This document shows, one piece after another, positions 47,740 through 57,385 of a stretch of DNA of 64,000 bases. How positions within the stretch are numbered: the first letter of the stretch is position 1; each line of letters opens with the position of its first letter. A program made the translations under genes and the position numbers. Source of the DNA: Pyxidicoccus caerfyrddinensis (GTDB taxonomy: Bacteria; Myxococcota; Myxococcia; Myxococcales; Myxococcaceae); assembly GCF_010894405.1 (NCBI RefSeq), contig NZ_JAAIYA010000003.1, positions 310,001 through 374,000 of the forward strand, given 5' to 3'. A model generated the notes under the pieces. The model ran no database searches and was not told the origin of the DNA. It saw only the letters and a list, made by a program, of their open reading frames with translations.

Positions 47740-48195
47740 CTAGCTGTTCGGGGTCCAGCACCTGTAGGTCTGCGTCACCTCGTTCGACACATAGGTGTTG
47801 GCGTCGAGGATGCGGAACCGGATGTACTTCGTCCAGTACCTCCCGTACGTGAAGAAGCCGACCTTGCAGTAGTCGTTGTACGAGGTGGTGCCGTTGTACC
47901 AGTAGGGGCTCGTCGAGCCGCCCCCGAAGTCATCCACCACCTGCCACTGGTACGTGTACGGCGTCACTCCGTTGGCGCCGCTGCCGGAGCACGAGACGTC
48001 AGTCCCCACCCTTGAGCAGTTCATCGTCGCCGTCGGGGGAATGATGTCGAAGGCGGTGACGGTGTCGCCCGTGCCGGCCGCCTCCTGCTCGGCCTCTTCA
48101 CCGGCGAGGGGTTCGCCACAGGCACCGAGCATGGCTGCCGCCGATATGAGCACGGCGCCGAACTGAAGGTGCTTCACGACACGCTGGATGGACAT
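47740..48195 (-). CDS. Small lipoprotein of unknown function
   Basis: 151 aa with a lipoprotein signal ending AAAMLGACGEP (Cys about 26). The mature part is all-beta and rich in Tyr and Trp: VTPYTYQWQVVDDFGGG, SPYWYNGTTSYNDYC, YIRFRILDANTYVSNEV; four cysteines remain in the mature chain. The PYTY-x-WQ motif and layout are shared with the lipoprotein at 31969-32397. AGGAG lies six bases before the ATG. Function unknown. Confidence 0.7.
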   Translation of the reverse strand: MSIQRVVKHLQFGAVLISAAAMLGACGEPLAGEEAEQEAAGTGDTVTAFDIIPPTATMNCSRVGTDVSCSGSGANGVTPYTYQWQVVDDFGGGSTSPYWYNGTTSYNDYCKVGFFTYGRYWTKYIRFRILDANTYVSNEVTQTYRCWTPNS

Positions 48196-48487
48196 GAGGT
48201 TCTCCTGCGGATGTGGGGGTGCGGCGAGACTCAGTATTCACGAAATACAGGTAAAACTGAACAGCCCATGAAGGCGTGTGCCTGGCGGCGAGGACTCCTC
48301 TCCGGGCGTAGATGCAATCCAGTGGCGCGAGAATGCGACACCCATGCCGGGGGGCTGTCCCCACCTGTGCAGCGCGGTGCACGACTCACGCGTGGCGCTC
48401 GTGGGTTGCACTCGGAGCGCGGAGGGCACGCGGCTTGCTCTTCCCTCTCGCGGTGGCGGGCCGGGTCCGCCGTGGAGGAGCTGTCGC

Positions 48488-49102
48488 ATGAAGAGGCGTG
48501 CCGTCGCGTTCACCTTGCTCTGGCTGTCGTTGCTGGCTCCGGGCATCGTCCGGGCGGAGGGCCGCGCGTTCGATTTCTCCGGGGCCTCGCGGTCCGCGCG
48601 CCTGCTGGACAGGCAGTCGCCGTGGGCCCGCGGCCAGGCGGGAGGAGACCGCATCCGTGCGCTTTCCCATTCCGGCGTCACCGTCACCACGTCGGACGAG
48701 GTCATCCCCACGCATCTGTGGGTGGTGCCCCTGGTGCTCACCGGAGTCGGGTTCCTCGGCGGCGTCACCTGGTGTGCCCTCGAAAGCGCGTACGGAGGTG
48801 ATGGCTCCGACTGCTCAGGGGCCCTGCTGGGCGGAACGGTCGTGGGTGCGCTACTCGGCCTGGGCTACCTCTACGCGGCGGCGTGCGCCGAATCGGAGGA
48901 GGGCTGTTCCGAGGAGTGCTCCGAGGAGGACGAGGACTGCATCGCGGAAGAGGCCGTGAAGGCTTCCCGGTCGCGCACGGCCCTCCGCGACGCGCGCCGC
49001 AAGCTGACGCAGGGCGCGCCGCAGGGCCTGCCGCTGGGGCTCGCGCCCACGGTGGGGTTCGTCAACGACAGGGCCGTCTTCGGACTGGGCGGCCACTTCT
49101 GA
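48488..49102 (+). CDS. Envelope protein of unknown function with an acidic cysteine-rich segment
   Basis: 204 aa from ATG 48488, which has GGAGGAG eight bases upstream; the frame continues upstream but without coding quality. Signal peptide (AFTLLWLSLLAPGIVRAEG), two hydrophobic segments (HLWVVPLVLTGVGFLGGV and GALLGGTVVGALLGLGYLYAA), and a loop of acidic residues and Cys (CAESEEGCSEECSEEDEDC). It ends LGLAPTVGFVNDRAVFGLGG with a terminal Phe, as some small outer-membrane proteins do. Function unknown. Confidence 0.7.
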   Translation: MKRRAVAFTLLWLSLLAPGIVRAEGRAFDFSGASRSARLLDRQSPWARGQAGGDRIRALSHSGVTVTTSDEVIPTHLWVVPLVLTGVGFLGGVTWCALESAYGGDGSDCSGALLGGTVVGALLGLGYLYAAACAESEEGCSEECSEEDEDCIAEEAVKASRSRTALRDARRKLTQGAPQGLPLGLAPTVGFVNDRAVFGLGGHF

Positions 49103-49117
49103 CGGAGGGGCCTGCCG

Positions 49118-51070
49118 CTACTCCCGGCAGAATCGGAGGACCGCATCGCCGCTCGCGGCATACCCCCGAGCCGCCGTGCCCGCGAAGGTGTCCGGCGCGG
49201 ACTGGAACGGCAGCTCCCGCCAGCCATCCCCCACGCGGTGGAAGAACGCGGTGCCGCAGGTCAGATAGGTCGCGTCCGGGCTGGCGCTCCACACCTTCCA
49301 GCACCGCTCGCGTCCCGGTGGCGCTGCCACGTCCTTCCAGGCCGCGCCGTCCCAGTGGTGGAGGCGAGCCCCCGCCGCCCAGACGTCAGCGGGGCCGGAG
49401 CCGGAGCCGGAGAGGCTCGTGATGCGCAGGTCCTCCGCCGCGTCGAGTCCGGGCGCCGGAGCCCACGCCGCGCCATCCCAGTGGATGAGCGTGGCACCGC
49501 CCGCCCAGACATCGTCGGTGCCGCTCGACCAGAGCACCTGGAGGTCGCCGGTGGTTCCGGTGGAGACCTCGCTCCAGCCGGTGCCCCGCCAGCGGGCCGC
49601 GCGTCCGCCCAGGCCGACCGCCCACACGTCGTCCCGCGAAACCGAGCGGAGGTCGGTGAAGAAGCCGGCGTCGTACCCGGTCCACGCGCTTCCATCCCAG
49701 TGCTGGGGGCGGCCGGAGAGCACCCAGACGTCATCGGGTGCCGTCCCCGTGAGGCGGCCGGAGTCGAAGCCGCCCACTGCCACCTGCCGCCAGGCCGTGC
49801 CGTCCCAGCGCAGGCCGCCGAGGCTCGGGCCACGGCTCCACGTCAAGGCCCAGAGCTCACCCGTGTCGAGGGGCAGCAGCTCGGCGACCGTGCCCGGGAT
49901 TCGCGGAGGCGCGGACCAGGAGGCGCCATCCCAGTGGAGCGTGCGTCCGGCGTCACCCAGCAGGAAGGCACCGCCGCCGTCGAGCAGGGCGAGGCTCCTC
50001 GGCATTCCCGCCGCATGGAGCGAGGTGGTGAGGAACATCTCGCTCCAGGCCACGCGAGCCTCCTTCCCGTCCCAGCGCAGCAGCATCCTGCCTTCGTCGA
50101 CTCCGGTGCCCACGCCGCCACGGCTGGCGAACACCCAGAGGTCCCCGCCGCGCTGCGCCAGGAAGTCGATGGAGAAGCTGTCGTTGGCGATGGCGAAGCG
50201 CTCCTCGAAGGCGCTGCCGTTCCACTGGTACAGCGCGTTGGCCACGGCGACGTAGGGCCTGCCGCGCTCCGAGCCGCCGAGCCTGCCGCCGACGAAAGGC
50301 GCTTCCACCTCGCGCAGGGCCGCGCCGTCCCAGTGGTGGCCCGTCTTCTCGCCGAGAATCCAGACGTCGTCGGGCCCCGAGGACCAGACGTCGTAGCGGC
50401 CCTCGCCGCGCACCATCCACGACCAGGTGCCCTCGTGATGGCGGGCGACGCCCCCGGCGGTGGCAATCCACACGTTCCCGGGCGCGCTGACCTCGACCTG
50501 GGAGATGTCTCCCGAGCCCAAGCCCGAGTCCGGGCCCGTCACCGCACTCCAGCGGCCAGCCGTGCGGCGCAGAATCACGCCTCCGCCGCCCACTGCCCAG
50601 ACCTCGCCGCCTGCCTCGTCCACGTCGGTCAGTGCCACACGGGTGCCGGACTCCTCCCGGGACCAGCGCGTGCCGTCCCAGTGGAGGAGGGTCCCCACCG
50701 CGCCCACTGCCCAGACCTCGGTGCCGGACGAGGCAGACGCGGACAGACTGTTCCCCTGCTGACCTTCCAGCTCCCAGCACCAGCTGTCGTGGCAGAGCAG
50801 CCCCTGGGCCGACAGGTCGGCGCAGCGCGGCGCGGCGGCCTCGACGTTGCCATCCCCGGAGCCACTGTTGTCGCTACCGCCGGAGCCCTCGTCACCGCTG
50901 TCGTCTGCGTCCCCCGGGTCGGGGCCATCGTCCCCGACGCCCGGAACGTCATCCGTCTCGGGGCGGTCGTCCTCCACTCCCACGGGCGTTGTCGAGTCGA
51001 CATCCAGCGTGCTGCTGCCGCCGCACCCCGCCACCGCCACCGCCGCCACCCACGCCATCGTCCGATTCAC
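49118..51070 (-). CDS. Trp-rich beta-propeller lipoprotein
   Basis: 650 aa from GTG 51070. Lipobox AVAGCG (Cys 16), then an acidic Asp/Gly/Ser linker to about residue 75. The rest is built from about 13 repeats of 35-45 residues with the pattern DDVWAVG...HWDG-x-x-W, for example TEVWAVGAVGTLLHWDG, DDVWVLSGRPQHWDGSAW and ADVWAAGARLHHWDGAAW. This predicts one or two beta-propellers on the cell surface or outer membrane. The protein lies 57 bases after the lipoprotein gene at 51128 and is probably in the TonB receptor operon. Confidence 0.75.
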   Translation of the reverse strand: MNRTMAWVAAVAVAGCGGSSTLDVDSTTPVGVEDDRPETDDVPGVGDDGPDPGDADDSGDEGSGGSDNSGSGDGNVEAAAPRCADLSAQGLLCHDSWCWELEGQQGNSLSASASSGTEVWAVGAVGTLLHWDGTRWSREESGTRVALTDVDEAGGEVWAVGGGGVILRRTAGRWSAVTGPDSGLGSGDISQVEVSAPGNVWIATAGGVARHHEGTWSWMVRGEGRYDVWSSGPDDVWILGEKTGHHWDGAALREVEAPFVGGRLGGSERGRPYVAVANALYQWNGSAFEERFAIANDSFSIDFLAQRGGDLWVFASRGGVGTGVDEGRMLLRWDGKEARVAWSEMFLTTSLHAAGMPRSLALLDGGGAFLLGDAGRTLHWDGASWSAPPRIPGTVAELLPLDTGELWALTWSRGPSLGGLRWDGTAWRQVAVGGFDSGRLTGTAPDDVWVLSGRPQHWDGSAWTGYDAGFFTDLRSVSRDDVWAVGLGGRAARWRGTGWSEVSTGTTGDLQVLWSSGTDDVWAGGATLIHWDGAAWAPAPGLDAAEDLRITSLSGSGSGPADVWAAGARLHHWDGAAWKDVAAPPGRERCWKVWSASPDATYLTCGTAFFHRVGDGWRELPFQSAPDTFAGTAARGYAASGDAVLRFCRE

Positions 51071-51127
51071 GGGCAGAAGGTGTGCAAGCCCCTCGCGGTT
51101 GACCAGTGGGATGCCAATGCCGCGGGC

Positions 51128-52447
51128 CTACTCGAACAGGGAGACCTCTCCCAGCTTCCACAGCCGGCCCTTCCACGTCGCATCCTCCGGCGTGACGTAC
51201 AGCCGCACGTAGCGCACCGGCAGCTCCCCGGTGAGGGGCACATCGACGAAGACGGGAGGCGTCCACAGCTCCATCGGCCCGTCGAAGGGGCTGTCGGTGG
51301 CGGTGTCCCGCAGGGCGGAGTCCAGGAGCGACCGGCTCGGGTCGTCCGCGTGGTTCACGTGGACGAAGCTCCCCAGCTGCGTCCACGCCTCGCCGTCCCC
51401 GCTGCCCTCCAGCACCACCCGCATGCGGGCCTGGTAGTCGAGCGTCGTCTCCAGGTTGCGCACCACCAGCCTGCGCAGCCGCGCGGGAGCATCCAGGGTG
51501 AAGGTCAGCGACTCCACGCCTCCATCGAAGATGCTCCCGTCGCTCGGAAGGAGCGTCACCACGCTCTCGAGCTTCCCGTCCGTGTAGGGACACGGGCGGT
51601 CCACGGGGCCCGGGCTGCACGGCCTGTCCCGGCTCACGGGCCGCAGGGCGCCTGCGGGCAGGGCCACGCGCGGGCTTCGCCACTCCATGCGGAACGTCAG
51701 CGAGCTGGGCTCGGCGAGCAGCGGCTCGAAGTACCACTGGCCCGCGGTGGCCGCGCGGACCTGGGCCTCCACTCCGTCGAAGTCCTCCAGCACGTAGGGG
51801 CTGGGAGCCCAGGGAGAGGTGGCCGCCACCTGCTGCCACACCAGCCCGTCACCCCTCACGAGCTGCACCACCGGCTCGGGGGGGCTGGGAGGGGCGCTGA
51901 TGGGGTCGTCGGAGCCGCCCACGGAGACTTGCGGCAGCGTCGCGGACGGTGGCAGCTCCGGAGCGGGCGGCGCGGCGGCGAACGTCAGCGAGGGCCCGGC
52001 GCCCACCGCGAAGCCCGAGGCCCAAGGCTGGAGCGGTGGCAGCTCCACGTCGTCGTCGGCGGTAAAGGCGACGAAGACGCCGCTGCCGTCCGCTTCGAGT
52101 GGCGGGTACACGCGGAAGCGGTGCCACAGGATGCCGTAATAGCCACTCTCCTCCATGAAGGACTCCGCGAAGAGGTCCTGCGCCAGGGCCTCCAGCGTGA
52201 AGCTTCCCGAGGCCTCGGTGGCGCCCTCCGAGAACGGCTCGTACTTCCACACGCGGCCCTCCAGGTAGCTGGGGCCCCCGGGCAGGTAGTCGAAGCTGTC
52301 CAGCGCGCGCTCCATGCGCAGCGGGGTGCCGCCGGCCGGTGAGCCGTCCAGGTGCTTCACCTGGCCGTACATGAAGATGGGGTCCTCCGGCATCCGCTCA
52401 CAGCCGGTGACGAGGAGCGCGAGCAGGGGCAGAGACGAAGCGCGCAT
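51128..52447 (-). CDS. Lipoprotein with discoidin-like C-terminal domain
   Basis: 439 aa. Lipobox LLVTGCE (Cys 16), an N-terminal carboxypeptidase-regulatory-like fold (MYGQVKHLDGSPAGGTPL), a Pro/Ser-rich middle and a C-terminal region resembling F5/8 type C domains (LRRLVVRNLETTLDYQARMR, WTQLGSFVHVNH, PVRYVRLYVTPED). Its ATG is one base from the stop of the TonB-dependent receptor, so the two are translationally coupled. It is the likely surface partner of that receptor, in the manner of SusD-type or other receptor-associated lipoproteins, though not of those families. Confidence 0.75.
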   Translation of the reverse strand: MRASSLPLLALLVTGCERMPEDPIFMYGQVKHLDGSPAGGTPLRMERALDSFDYLPGGPSYLEGRVWKYEPFSEGATEASGSFTLEALAQDLFAESFMEESGYYGILWHRFRVYPPLEADGSGVFVAFTADDDVELPPLQPWASGFAVGAGPSLTFAAAPPAPELPPSATLPQVSVGGSDDPISAPPSPPEPVVQLVRGDGLVWQQVAATSPWAPSPYVLEDFDGVEAQVRAATAGQWYFEPLLAEPSSLTFRMEWRSPRVALPAGALRPVSRDRPCSPGPVDRPCPYTDGKLESVVTLLPSDGSIFDGGVESLTFTLDAPARLRRLVVRNLETTLDYQARMRVVLEGSGDGEAWTQLGSFVHVNHADDPSRSLLDSALRDTATDSPFDGPMELWTPPVFVDVPLTGELPVRYVRLYVTPEDATWKGRLWKLGEVSLFE

Positions 52448-52448
52448 G

Positions 52449-55187
52449 TCAGTAGGTCCCCTTCAGGCCGAGCATGGGAAGGATGACGGGCAGGCGCAGC
52501 GGCTCGCGCACCGGGCCCTCGATGTCCAGGCGGTACTCGTAGCCGAACGTCTCCCACTGAGCGGAGATGTTGAGCACGTCCAGGTACGCGTCGAGCGTGA
52601 AGTCCTCCATGGCCCACGACTTCGCGGCGCGGAAGTCCACGCGGAAGAAGCTGCCCAGCCGCTCGACGCGGTCCTCGTCCACGCGCACCCACCTCGGGCG
52701 CCCGCCGGGGTCCGTCACCAGGCGGTGCGTCTGCGTGGACACCTGCCCGGACTCGGGCCGGCCGGTGTTGAAGTGCACCACCGTGCCGAACGTCCACGTG
52801 TCGAACTTGTAGCTGAGTGCGGCGTTGAAGACGTGCGCCTGCTCGAAGGCGAAGGGCAGGGTGCCCTCCACCGTCTCGAGGACGCGGTTGTCATCGCCGT
52901 ACCGCTCGATGCGCACGCGGCGCCGGCTCTGGAGGAAGCTGTACGAGGCCCAGCCGAACCAGTTGCCGCCGAGCGGGTGGCGCGCCATCAGCTCGAAGCC
53001 GTACGCGTAGCCGGTGGTGGCGGGGTCCTCGGACAGGTTGCCGCGGCGCCGGTTCTCCGCCACGTCCAGCACGTCGAACTCCACCGCGCGCGACAGCGGG
53101 TTGTAGAAGGCGTCGCCGCTCACCTCCAGCCCCTCCGTGGCCTTCCACTCCGCGCCCACGTCGAACTGCGCGCCGGACTGGAGGCCGTAGCGCAGGCCGG
53201 CGGTGTCCAGCGCGGGCACGTGCAGCAGCACGGTGGGCGGCTGGTGGAAGAGGCCCGCGCCGCCCTTGAGGGTCAGCGCGTCCGTGAGCTGGTGGCGCAC
53301 CGTGAGGCGCGGCTCCACGGTGGTGTGGGTGATGCCGGGCACCAGGTGGTACGCGTCCACGCGCACGCCGGGCTGCACGAGCCAGCGCTCCGCCGGCCGC
53401 CATGTGGCCGTAGCGTACGTACCGGAGAAGGTGGCCAGCGACGAAGGACTCTTCAGCGGGTCTCCCGTCACGCCGGGCTGCTGGCCGGGGGCCACGGCCG
53501 TGCCGGTGATGACGGTGGCGGCGCGCCGGTGCTCCACGTCTCCTCCCACGGCCACCTCCAGCGTCTCGGAGAGGTGCCGCTTCCAGCCCGCGCGCACGGA
53601 GTACGTCGTCTGGGCCAGGCCGTACTCGCCCGCGTCCCTCACCCCCAGTCCGCCGCCCGCGTCGAGCACCGTCTCCTGGCCGGCGAAGGCCACCTCGTCC
53701 CAGCCCACCGTGAAGCCCACCTCCGCCTCGCCTCCCGCCCACGGGTGCGTGCCGCGCAGGTCCACCCGGTGGAAGCGGGACACGATGCTCCCGCCCGTGT
53801 TGCCCTCCCAGTCCAGGGACGGACTCGAGCCCACGTCGTCCGAGCTTCCCAGCGCGAAGAGCCGTACCCGCCCCTCGCCCACCTGCTGCTCCACGCGCGC
53901 CTGGTAGTCGTAGAACTGGGCGTGCAGCTTCTCCGACTGCGCATTGGAGACCAACCGCTGGCCCAGGCCAATCAGGAGTCCCGTGTAGCTGACGCGGCCG
54001 GCGACGCTGACGGAGGTGCCTGTCTTCTCGAAGGGGTACTCGATGAAGCCGCCGCTGTTGATGAGGTCCGCGTACGCGGTGAAGTGCAGCCGGTCCTCGC
54101 GAGGCCGTGAGAGGCGCCCCTCCACCGCGCCCCCCAGCAGGCGGCCGAACTGCACCGGCGGCGTGCCCGGATAGAAGTCCACGGTATCGATGAAGTCCGG
54201 GTGGATGACCGCGGGCCCCAGCAGCAGGTGGTACAGCATGGGGATGCGCACGCCATCGAGGAAGAAGCCGGTGGCCGCCGGCTGGCTGCCGCGCACCACC
54301 GGGTAGCTCACCCCGGAGGCGATGCTGCCCACGCCCGGCATCAGCATCACGACGCGGAACGGGTCTCCCAGTGTGCCGGGCACCTCGCGAAGCTCCTGCT
54401 CGTGCAGGCTGATGCGGGTGACTTCCGTGCGCGGCCGCTCGTCGCGCACCACCGTCTCATACGGATTCACGCGGCCGGGCTGCAGCCGGTAGACGACCTG
54501 CACGGACTGGCCCCGTGTCACCGTCTCGTCGAAGGTCGCCGACTGGTGGCCGGGCGCGCGTACCTCCACGCGATGGGGGCCGGGAGGCACTTCGAGGTCG
54601 AAGCGCCCCCGCGCGTCCACGGTGCCCGCCGGCTCGGTGCTGCCGTCGAGGAAGAGGGTGGCGTCCGCGAGGGGCCGGCGCGTGCCCCGGGCGCGCACCT
54701 CGCCCGTCAGATGCGCGGTGGCGGCGGGCACCTGGACGGGTGGTGCGAAGCGGTAGACGAAGGGCAGGCGCACCGCCACCGGCATGCCGCCCAGCGTGGC
54801 CGGGGTGAAGCGCAGGCCGGGCGCGGCCTTCAGCGCGGCCTCGGTGAGGCGCGGCTCGGCGGGAGCCTGCATCACCTTCACCTCGGCCACCGCGCCCTGC
54901 ACGTCCACGAGCAACTCCAGCGTCACCTCGCCGGGCGTGCCCTCCAGTCCTTCAGGCCACGCGGCGGGTGACTCCGTCACCAGCGTGGGAGGCACCAATT
55001 CCCCGGGGGTGAGGCCCAGGCGCTCGGCGTCCTCGGCGGACACGGCGGTGCCCGCGTCGGTGGCCTGGACGTCCACCTCCACCGCGCGCTGCTCGCTGGC
55101 GGGCGAGGGCACGCCCTGGGCACCCGCGACGCCGGGCACCCCCGCCAGGAGGAGCAGGAGGAAAATGCAGAAGCGTTGCGGTTGCAT
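52449..55187 (-). CDS. TonB-dependent receptor with N-terminal TonB-C-like and CarboxypepD-reg domains
   Basis: 912 aa from ATG 55187. Signal peptide (FLLLLLAGVPGVAGAQG), then a TonB C-terminal-like domain (about residues 85-160: GEVTLELLVDVQGAVAEVKV, ALKAAPGLRFTPA), a carboxypeptidase-regulatory-like domain (about 168-235: LTGEVRARGTRRPLADATLF), a plug with PYETVVRDERPRTEV and RGSQPAATGFFLDGVRIP, and a long barrel ending LPMLGLKGTY. The first two domains suggest signalling or self-contained energy coupling. It heads a minus-strand operon with two lipoproteins and imports an unknown ligand across the outer membrane. A sigma-70-like promoter lies at 55251-55279. Confidence 0.88.
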   Translation of the reverse strand: MQPQRFCIFLLLLLAGVPGVAGAQGVPSPASEQRAVEVDVQATDAGTAVSAEDAERLGLTPGELVPPTLVTESPAAWPEGLEGTPGEVTLELLVDVQGAVAEVKVMQAPAEPRLTEAALKAAPGLRFTPATLGGMPVAVRLPFVYRFAPPVQVPAATAHLTGEVRARGTRRPLADATLFLDGSTEPAGTVDARGRFDLEVPPGPHRVEVRAPGHQSATFDETVTRGQSVQVVYRLQPGRVNPYETVVRDERPRTEVTRISLHEQELREVPGTLGDPFRVVMLMPGVGSIASGVSYPVVRGSQPAATGFFLDGVRIPMLYHLLLGPAVIHPDFIDTVDFYPGTPPVQFGRLLGGAVEGRLSRPREDRLHFTAYADLINSGGFIEYPFEKTGTSVSVAGRVSYTGLLIGLGQRLVSNAQSEKLHAQFYDYQARVEQQVGEGRVRLFALGSSDDVGSSPSLDWEGNTGGSIVSRFHRVDLRGTHPWAGGEAEVGFTVGWDEVAFAGQETVLDAGGGLGVRDAGEYGLAQTTYSVRAGWKRHLSETLEVAVGGDVEHRRAATVITGTAVAPGQQPGVTGDPLKSPSSLATFSGTYATATWRPAERWLVQPGVRVDAYHLVPGITHTTVEPRLTVRHQLTDALTLKGGAGLFHQPPTVLLHVPALDTAGLRYGLQSGAQFDVGAEWKATEGLEVSGDAFYNPLSRAVEFDVLDVAENRRRGNLSEDPATTGYAYGFELMARHPLGGNWFGWASYSFLQSRRRVRIERYGDDNRVLETVEGTLPFAFEQAHVFNAALSYKFDTWTFGTVVHFNTGRPESGQVSTQTHRLVTDPGGRPRWVRVDEDRVERLGSFFRVDFRAAKSWAMEDFTLDAYLDVLNISAQWETFGYEYRLDIEGPVREPLRLPVILPMLGLKGTY

Positions 55188-55250
55188 CACACGCACCAAC
55201 ACCAGGGCTCGCGAAGCGGACACTCCGGCCAGTGCGGTTCGCGGGCGCCG

Positions 55251-55279
55251 CCTATATCAGCCAGGGGAAGTCTCCTCAA
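55251..55279 (-). promoter_or_regulatory. Candidate sigma-70 promoter of the TonB receptor operon
   Basis: On the minus strand, TTGAGG (55279-55274), a 17-base spacer and TATAGG (55256-55251). Each hexamer matches the vegetative consensus at four of six positions, and the spacing is optimal. Predicted start near 55244 gives a leader of about 57 bases. Confidence 0.4.
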
Positions 55280-55321
55280 AACCCCCCACCCGGCTGGCGC
55301 GGTCAGCGACCCGCATTTTTT

Positions 55322-57013
55322 CTACGGGGTGTCGTCCGCGGGCTCCGGCGCCACCGGCTCCTGCGAGGTGCGCGGGGGCAGCGGAGGTGGGGCGAGGTAG
55401 TTGGTGTTGCTCACGAAGAGCCCCCTCCGGGGGAGCTCGTGGGCACGGGGGCCCTTGTAGCGCAGCACGTAGAGTCCGCTGTTCTCGTCGGTGATGTAGA
55501 TGAGGCCGTTGTAGAGGATGGGGTGCGGCCACATCCACACGTCGGGGCTGTCGCGAAAGCGCTCCACCACGCGCGAGGCCGGCTTCGGCACGTAGACGCC
55601 CACCTCCATCGGCAGCACCGGGTTGGCGATGTCCCACACCCGCAGCCCCGCCGAGTACCAGGAGACGAAGAAGAGGTTGGGGAAGACGAGCTGCTGGTGC
55701 GGGGAGAACTCGCGCTGGAGCGACGGGTCTCCCGGGCCGCCGGGCACGCAGTTGGGCTCCAGGTTCTCCGGCAGCATGTACCGCGAGACGACCTGCGGCC
55801 GCCGCTCGTTGGAGATGTCCAGGATGTGCCCCCAGCTCCACGGGCACGTCTCCGTGCCGTTGCGCTCGCCGGAGATGACCAGGTACGGCCGACCCGGCAC
55901 CGGGTATACCGAGTGCTCCGTCCACGCATACGGCGGAGTGAAGTCCACCCGCGCGTCCGGGTCCGGGTTCAGCTTGCGCAGGCACAGGTTGGGGTCGGTG
56001 TTGCTCGTCTCGTCCACGGTGACGGTGTCGCGGATGCACGGCTCACGGTTGGCCAGCCGCGAGCTGTCCAGCACGTAGTAGCCGCCGTGGATGTTGGCCA
56101 CGTACACGCGCGTGCCATCCTGCGAGACGGACATGGAGTGGACGTTGTTGCGCTGCACGGCGGGCTTCTCCGTGTCGAAGACGAAGTGGTCATCGCGCCA
56201 CTCGAAGGGCTGCACCGGCTGCACGCGGGGGACGGCGGGCGTGAGGGTGAAGGTGGCCACCGGCTCCGGGCTGATGGGGCCGTCCGGGGGGGCCATCAGC
56301 TCGAAGACGCGCAGCGACGGCTCGCGCACGTCGCCCAGGTGGATGGAGGAGTAGAGGAGGAAGCGCGCCGGCTCGCGCGGGTCTCTCCACAGGAAGAACT
56401 CGTGCGGCCGGTCGATGCCGAGCGAAATCGTCTGCCGCAGCACCGGGCGGCGGCAGTCGGTGATGTCATAGACCTGGTAGTTGTTCACCGCGCCGCTGTC
56501 CTCGCCCGTCTCCCGGAAGTTCATGACGATGAGCGCGTGCGCGTCCGGGATGGTGCGCAGCTCGCGCGAGGTGGCGTTGAGAATCGTCGGGAGCGCGCCC
56601 ACGGGCCTCGGCCGGCGCGGGTTGGAGATGTCGACGATGAGCACCTCGGGCGGCAGCGGCGGGGTGCCGAACAGCGGGCCGGTGCCGGGTCTTCGACCGA
56701 TGCGGCTGCCCACGTAGAGACAGTCGCCGGAGATGCCGGTGGGCCCGTTGCGGCCCCGGGCGATGGTGTCTCCCGGGTTGGGCAGCGGGTGGTAGCCGAC
56801 GAGCTCGAAGTTGTCGTTCTGCGGCAATTCGTGCAGCGGCTGGCGCAGGGCGCCGATGATGGGGCGCGGCACCTTCTTGAAGGGCGTGTCCACGACGGGC
56901 GGGAAGCGCGGGTGCTTCCAGCTGGAGTCCTGCGCCCGGGCCGCGCTCCCCCAGGGCCCGGCCAGCGCCAGCAGCCCCGCGAGCATCCGCCACGTCCTCA
57001 TTGCTCCAGCCAT
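55322..57013 (-). CDS. Secreted LVIVD-repeat protein
   Basis: About 563 aa. ATG 57013 has GGAGG four bases upstream; ATG 57001 is the alternative. Signal peptide (LAGLLALAGPWGSAARAQ), then a beta-propeller-like chain with LVIVD repeats: EVLIVDISNPRRPRPVG, WGHILDISNERRPQVVS, LRVWDIANPVLPMEVG, and YVANIHGGYYVLDSSRL. It resembles secreted choice-of-anchor or LVIVD proteins with structural or binding roles. It diverges from the GRAS gene and is followed by the TonB receptor operon on the same strand after 134 bases. Function unknown. Confidence 0.75.
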   Translation of the reverse strand: MAGAMRTWRMLAGLLALAGPWGSAARAQDSSWKHPRFPPVVDTPFKKVPRPIIGALRQPLHELPQNDNFELVGYHPLPNPGDTIARGRNGPTGISGDCLYVGSRIGRRPGTGPLFGTPPLPPEVLIVDISNPRRPRPVGALPTILNATSRELRTIPDAHALIVMNFRETGEDSGAVNNYQVYDITDCRRPVLRQTISLGIDRPHEFFLWRDPREPARFLLYSSIHLGDVREPSLRVFELMAPPDGPISPEPVATFTLTPAVPRVQPVQPFEWRDDHFVFDTEKPAVQRNNVHSMSVSQDGTRVYVANIHGGYYVLDSSRLANREPCIRDTVTVDETSNTDPNLCLRKLNPDPDARVDFTPPYAWTEHSVYPVPGRPYLVISGERNGTETCPWSWGHILDISNERRPQVVSRYMLPENLEPNCVPGGPGDPSLQREFSPHQQLVFPNLFFVSWYSAGLRVWDIANPVLPMEVGVYVPKPASRVVERFRDSPDVWMWPHPILYNGLIYITDENSGLYVLRYKGPRAHELPRRGLFVSNTNYLAPPPLPPRTSQEPVAPEPADDTP

Positions 57014-57385
57014 TCATCCTCCGTGCATCCGGCTTCTCGAAGGGGGCGCAAGGTAGGGATGGCTCCCCGACGCGACGATGGGCCGTGGGTGGGGCTCCGC
57101 GAGCGGCGGCGGACAGCTTTCCTGACTCGCGGGGTGGGCGGAGTGCGCGGACCTTCAGCGCGCGTCCGCGGTGGGACATGTGTGCGCCTTCCGAGGCATG
57201 GGACAGAGGGTCCATCCAAGGGTGGACGGGCGCACACGCTTCGGCCTCGCCGGGCATGAAGCATGTGGGCCAGCCCACGGAGGGAGGGGCAGGCGGCGCG
57301 CGCACCTGGAGGCACGAGCGCGTGCGTCATTACTCTTTTTCAAACTCAATGAACGCACGCGCTGCTGGGAACGGGAGGTACGCCC

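Noticed and set aside
48278..48487. Upstream extension of the acidic envelope protein
   Set aside because: ATG 48488 is followed by a clear signal peptide and preceded by GGAGGAG; the upstream part reads as noise.
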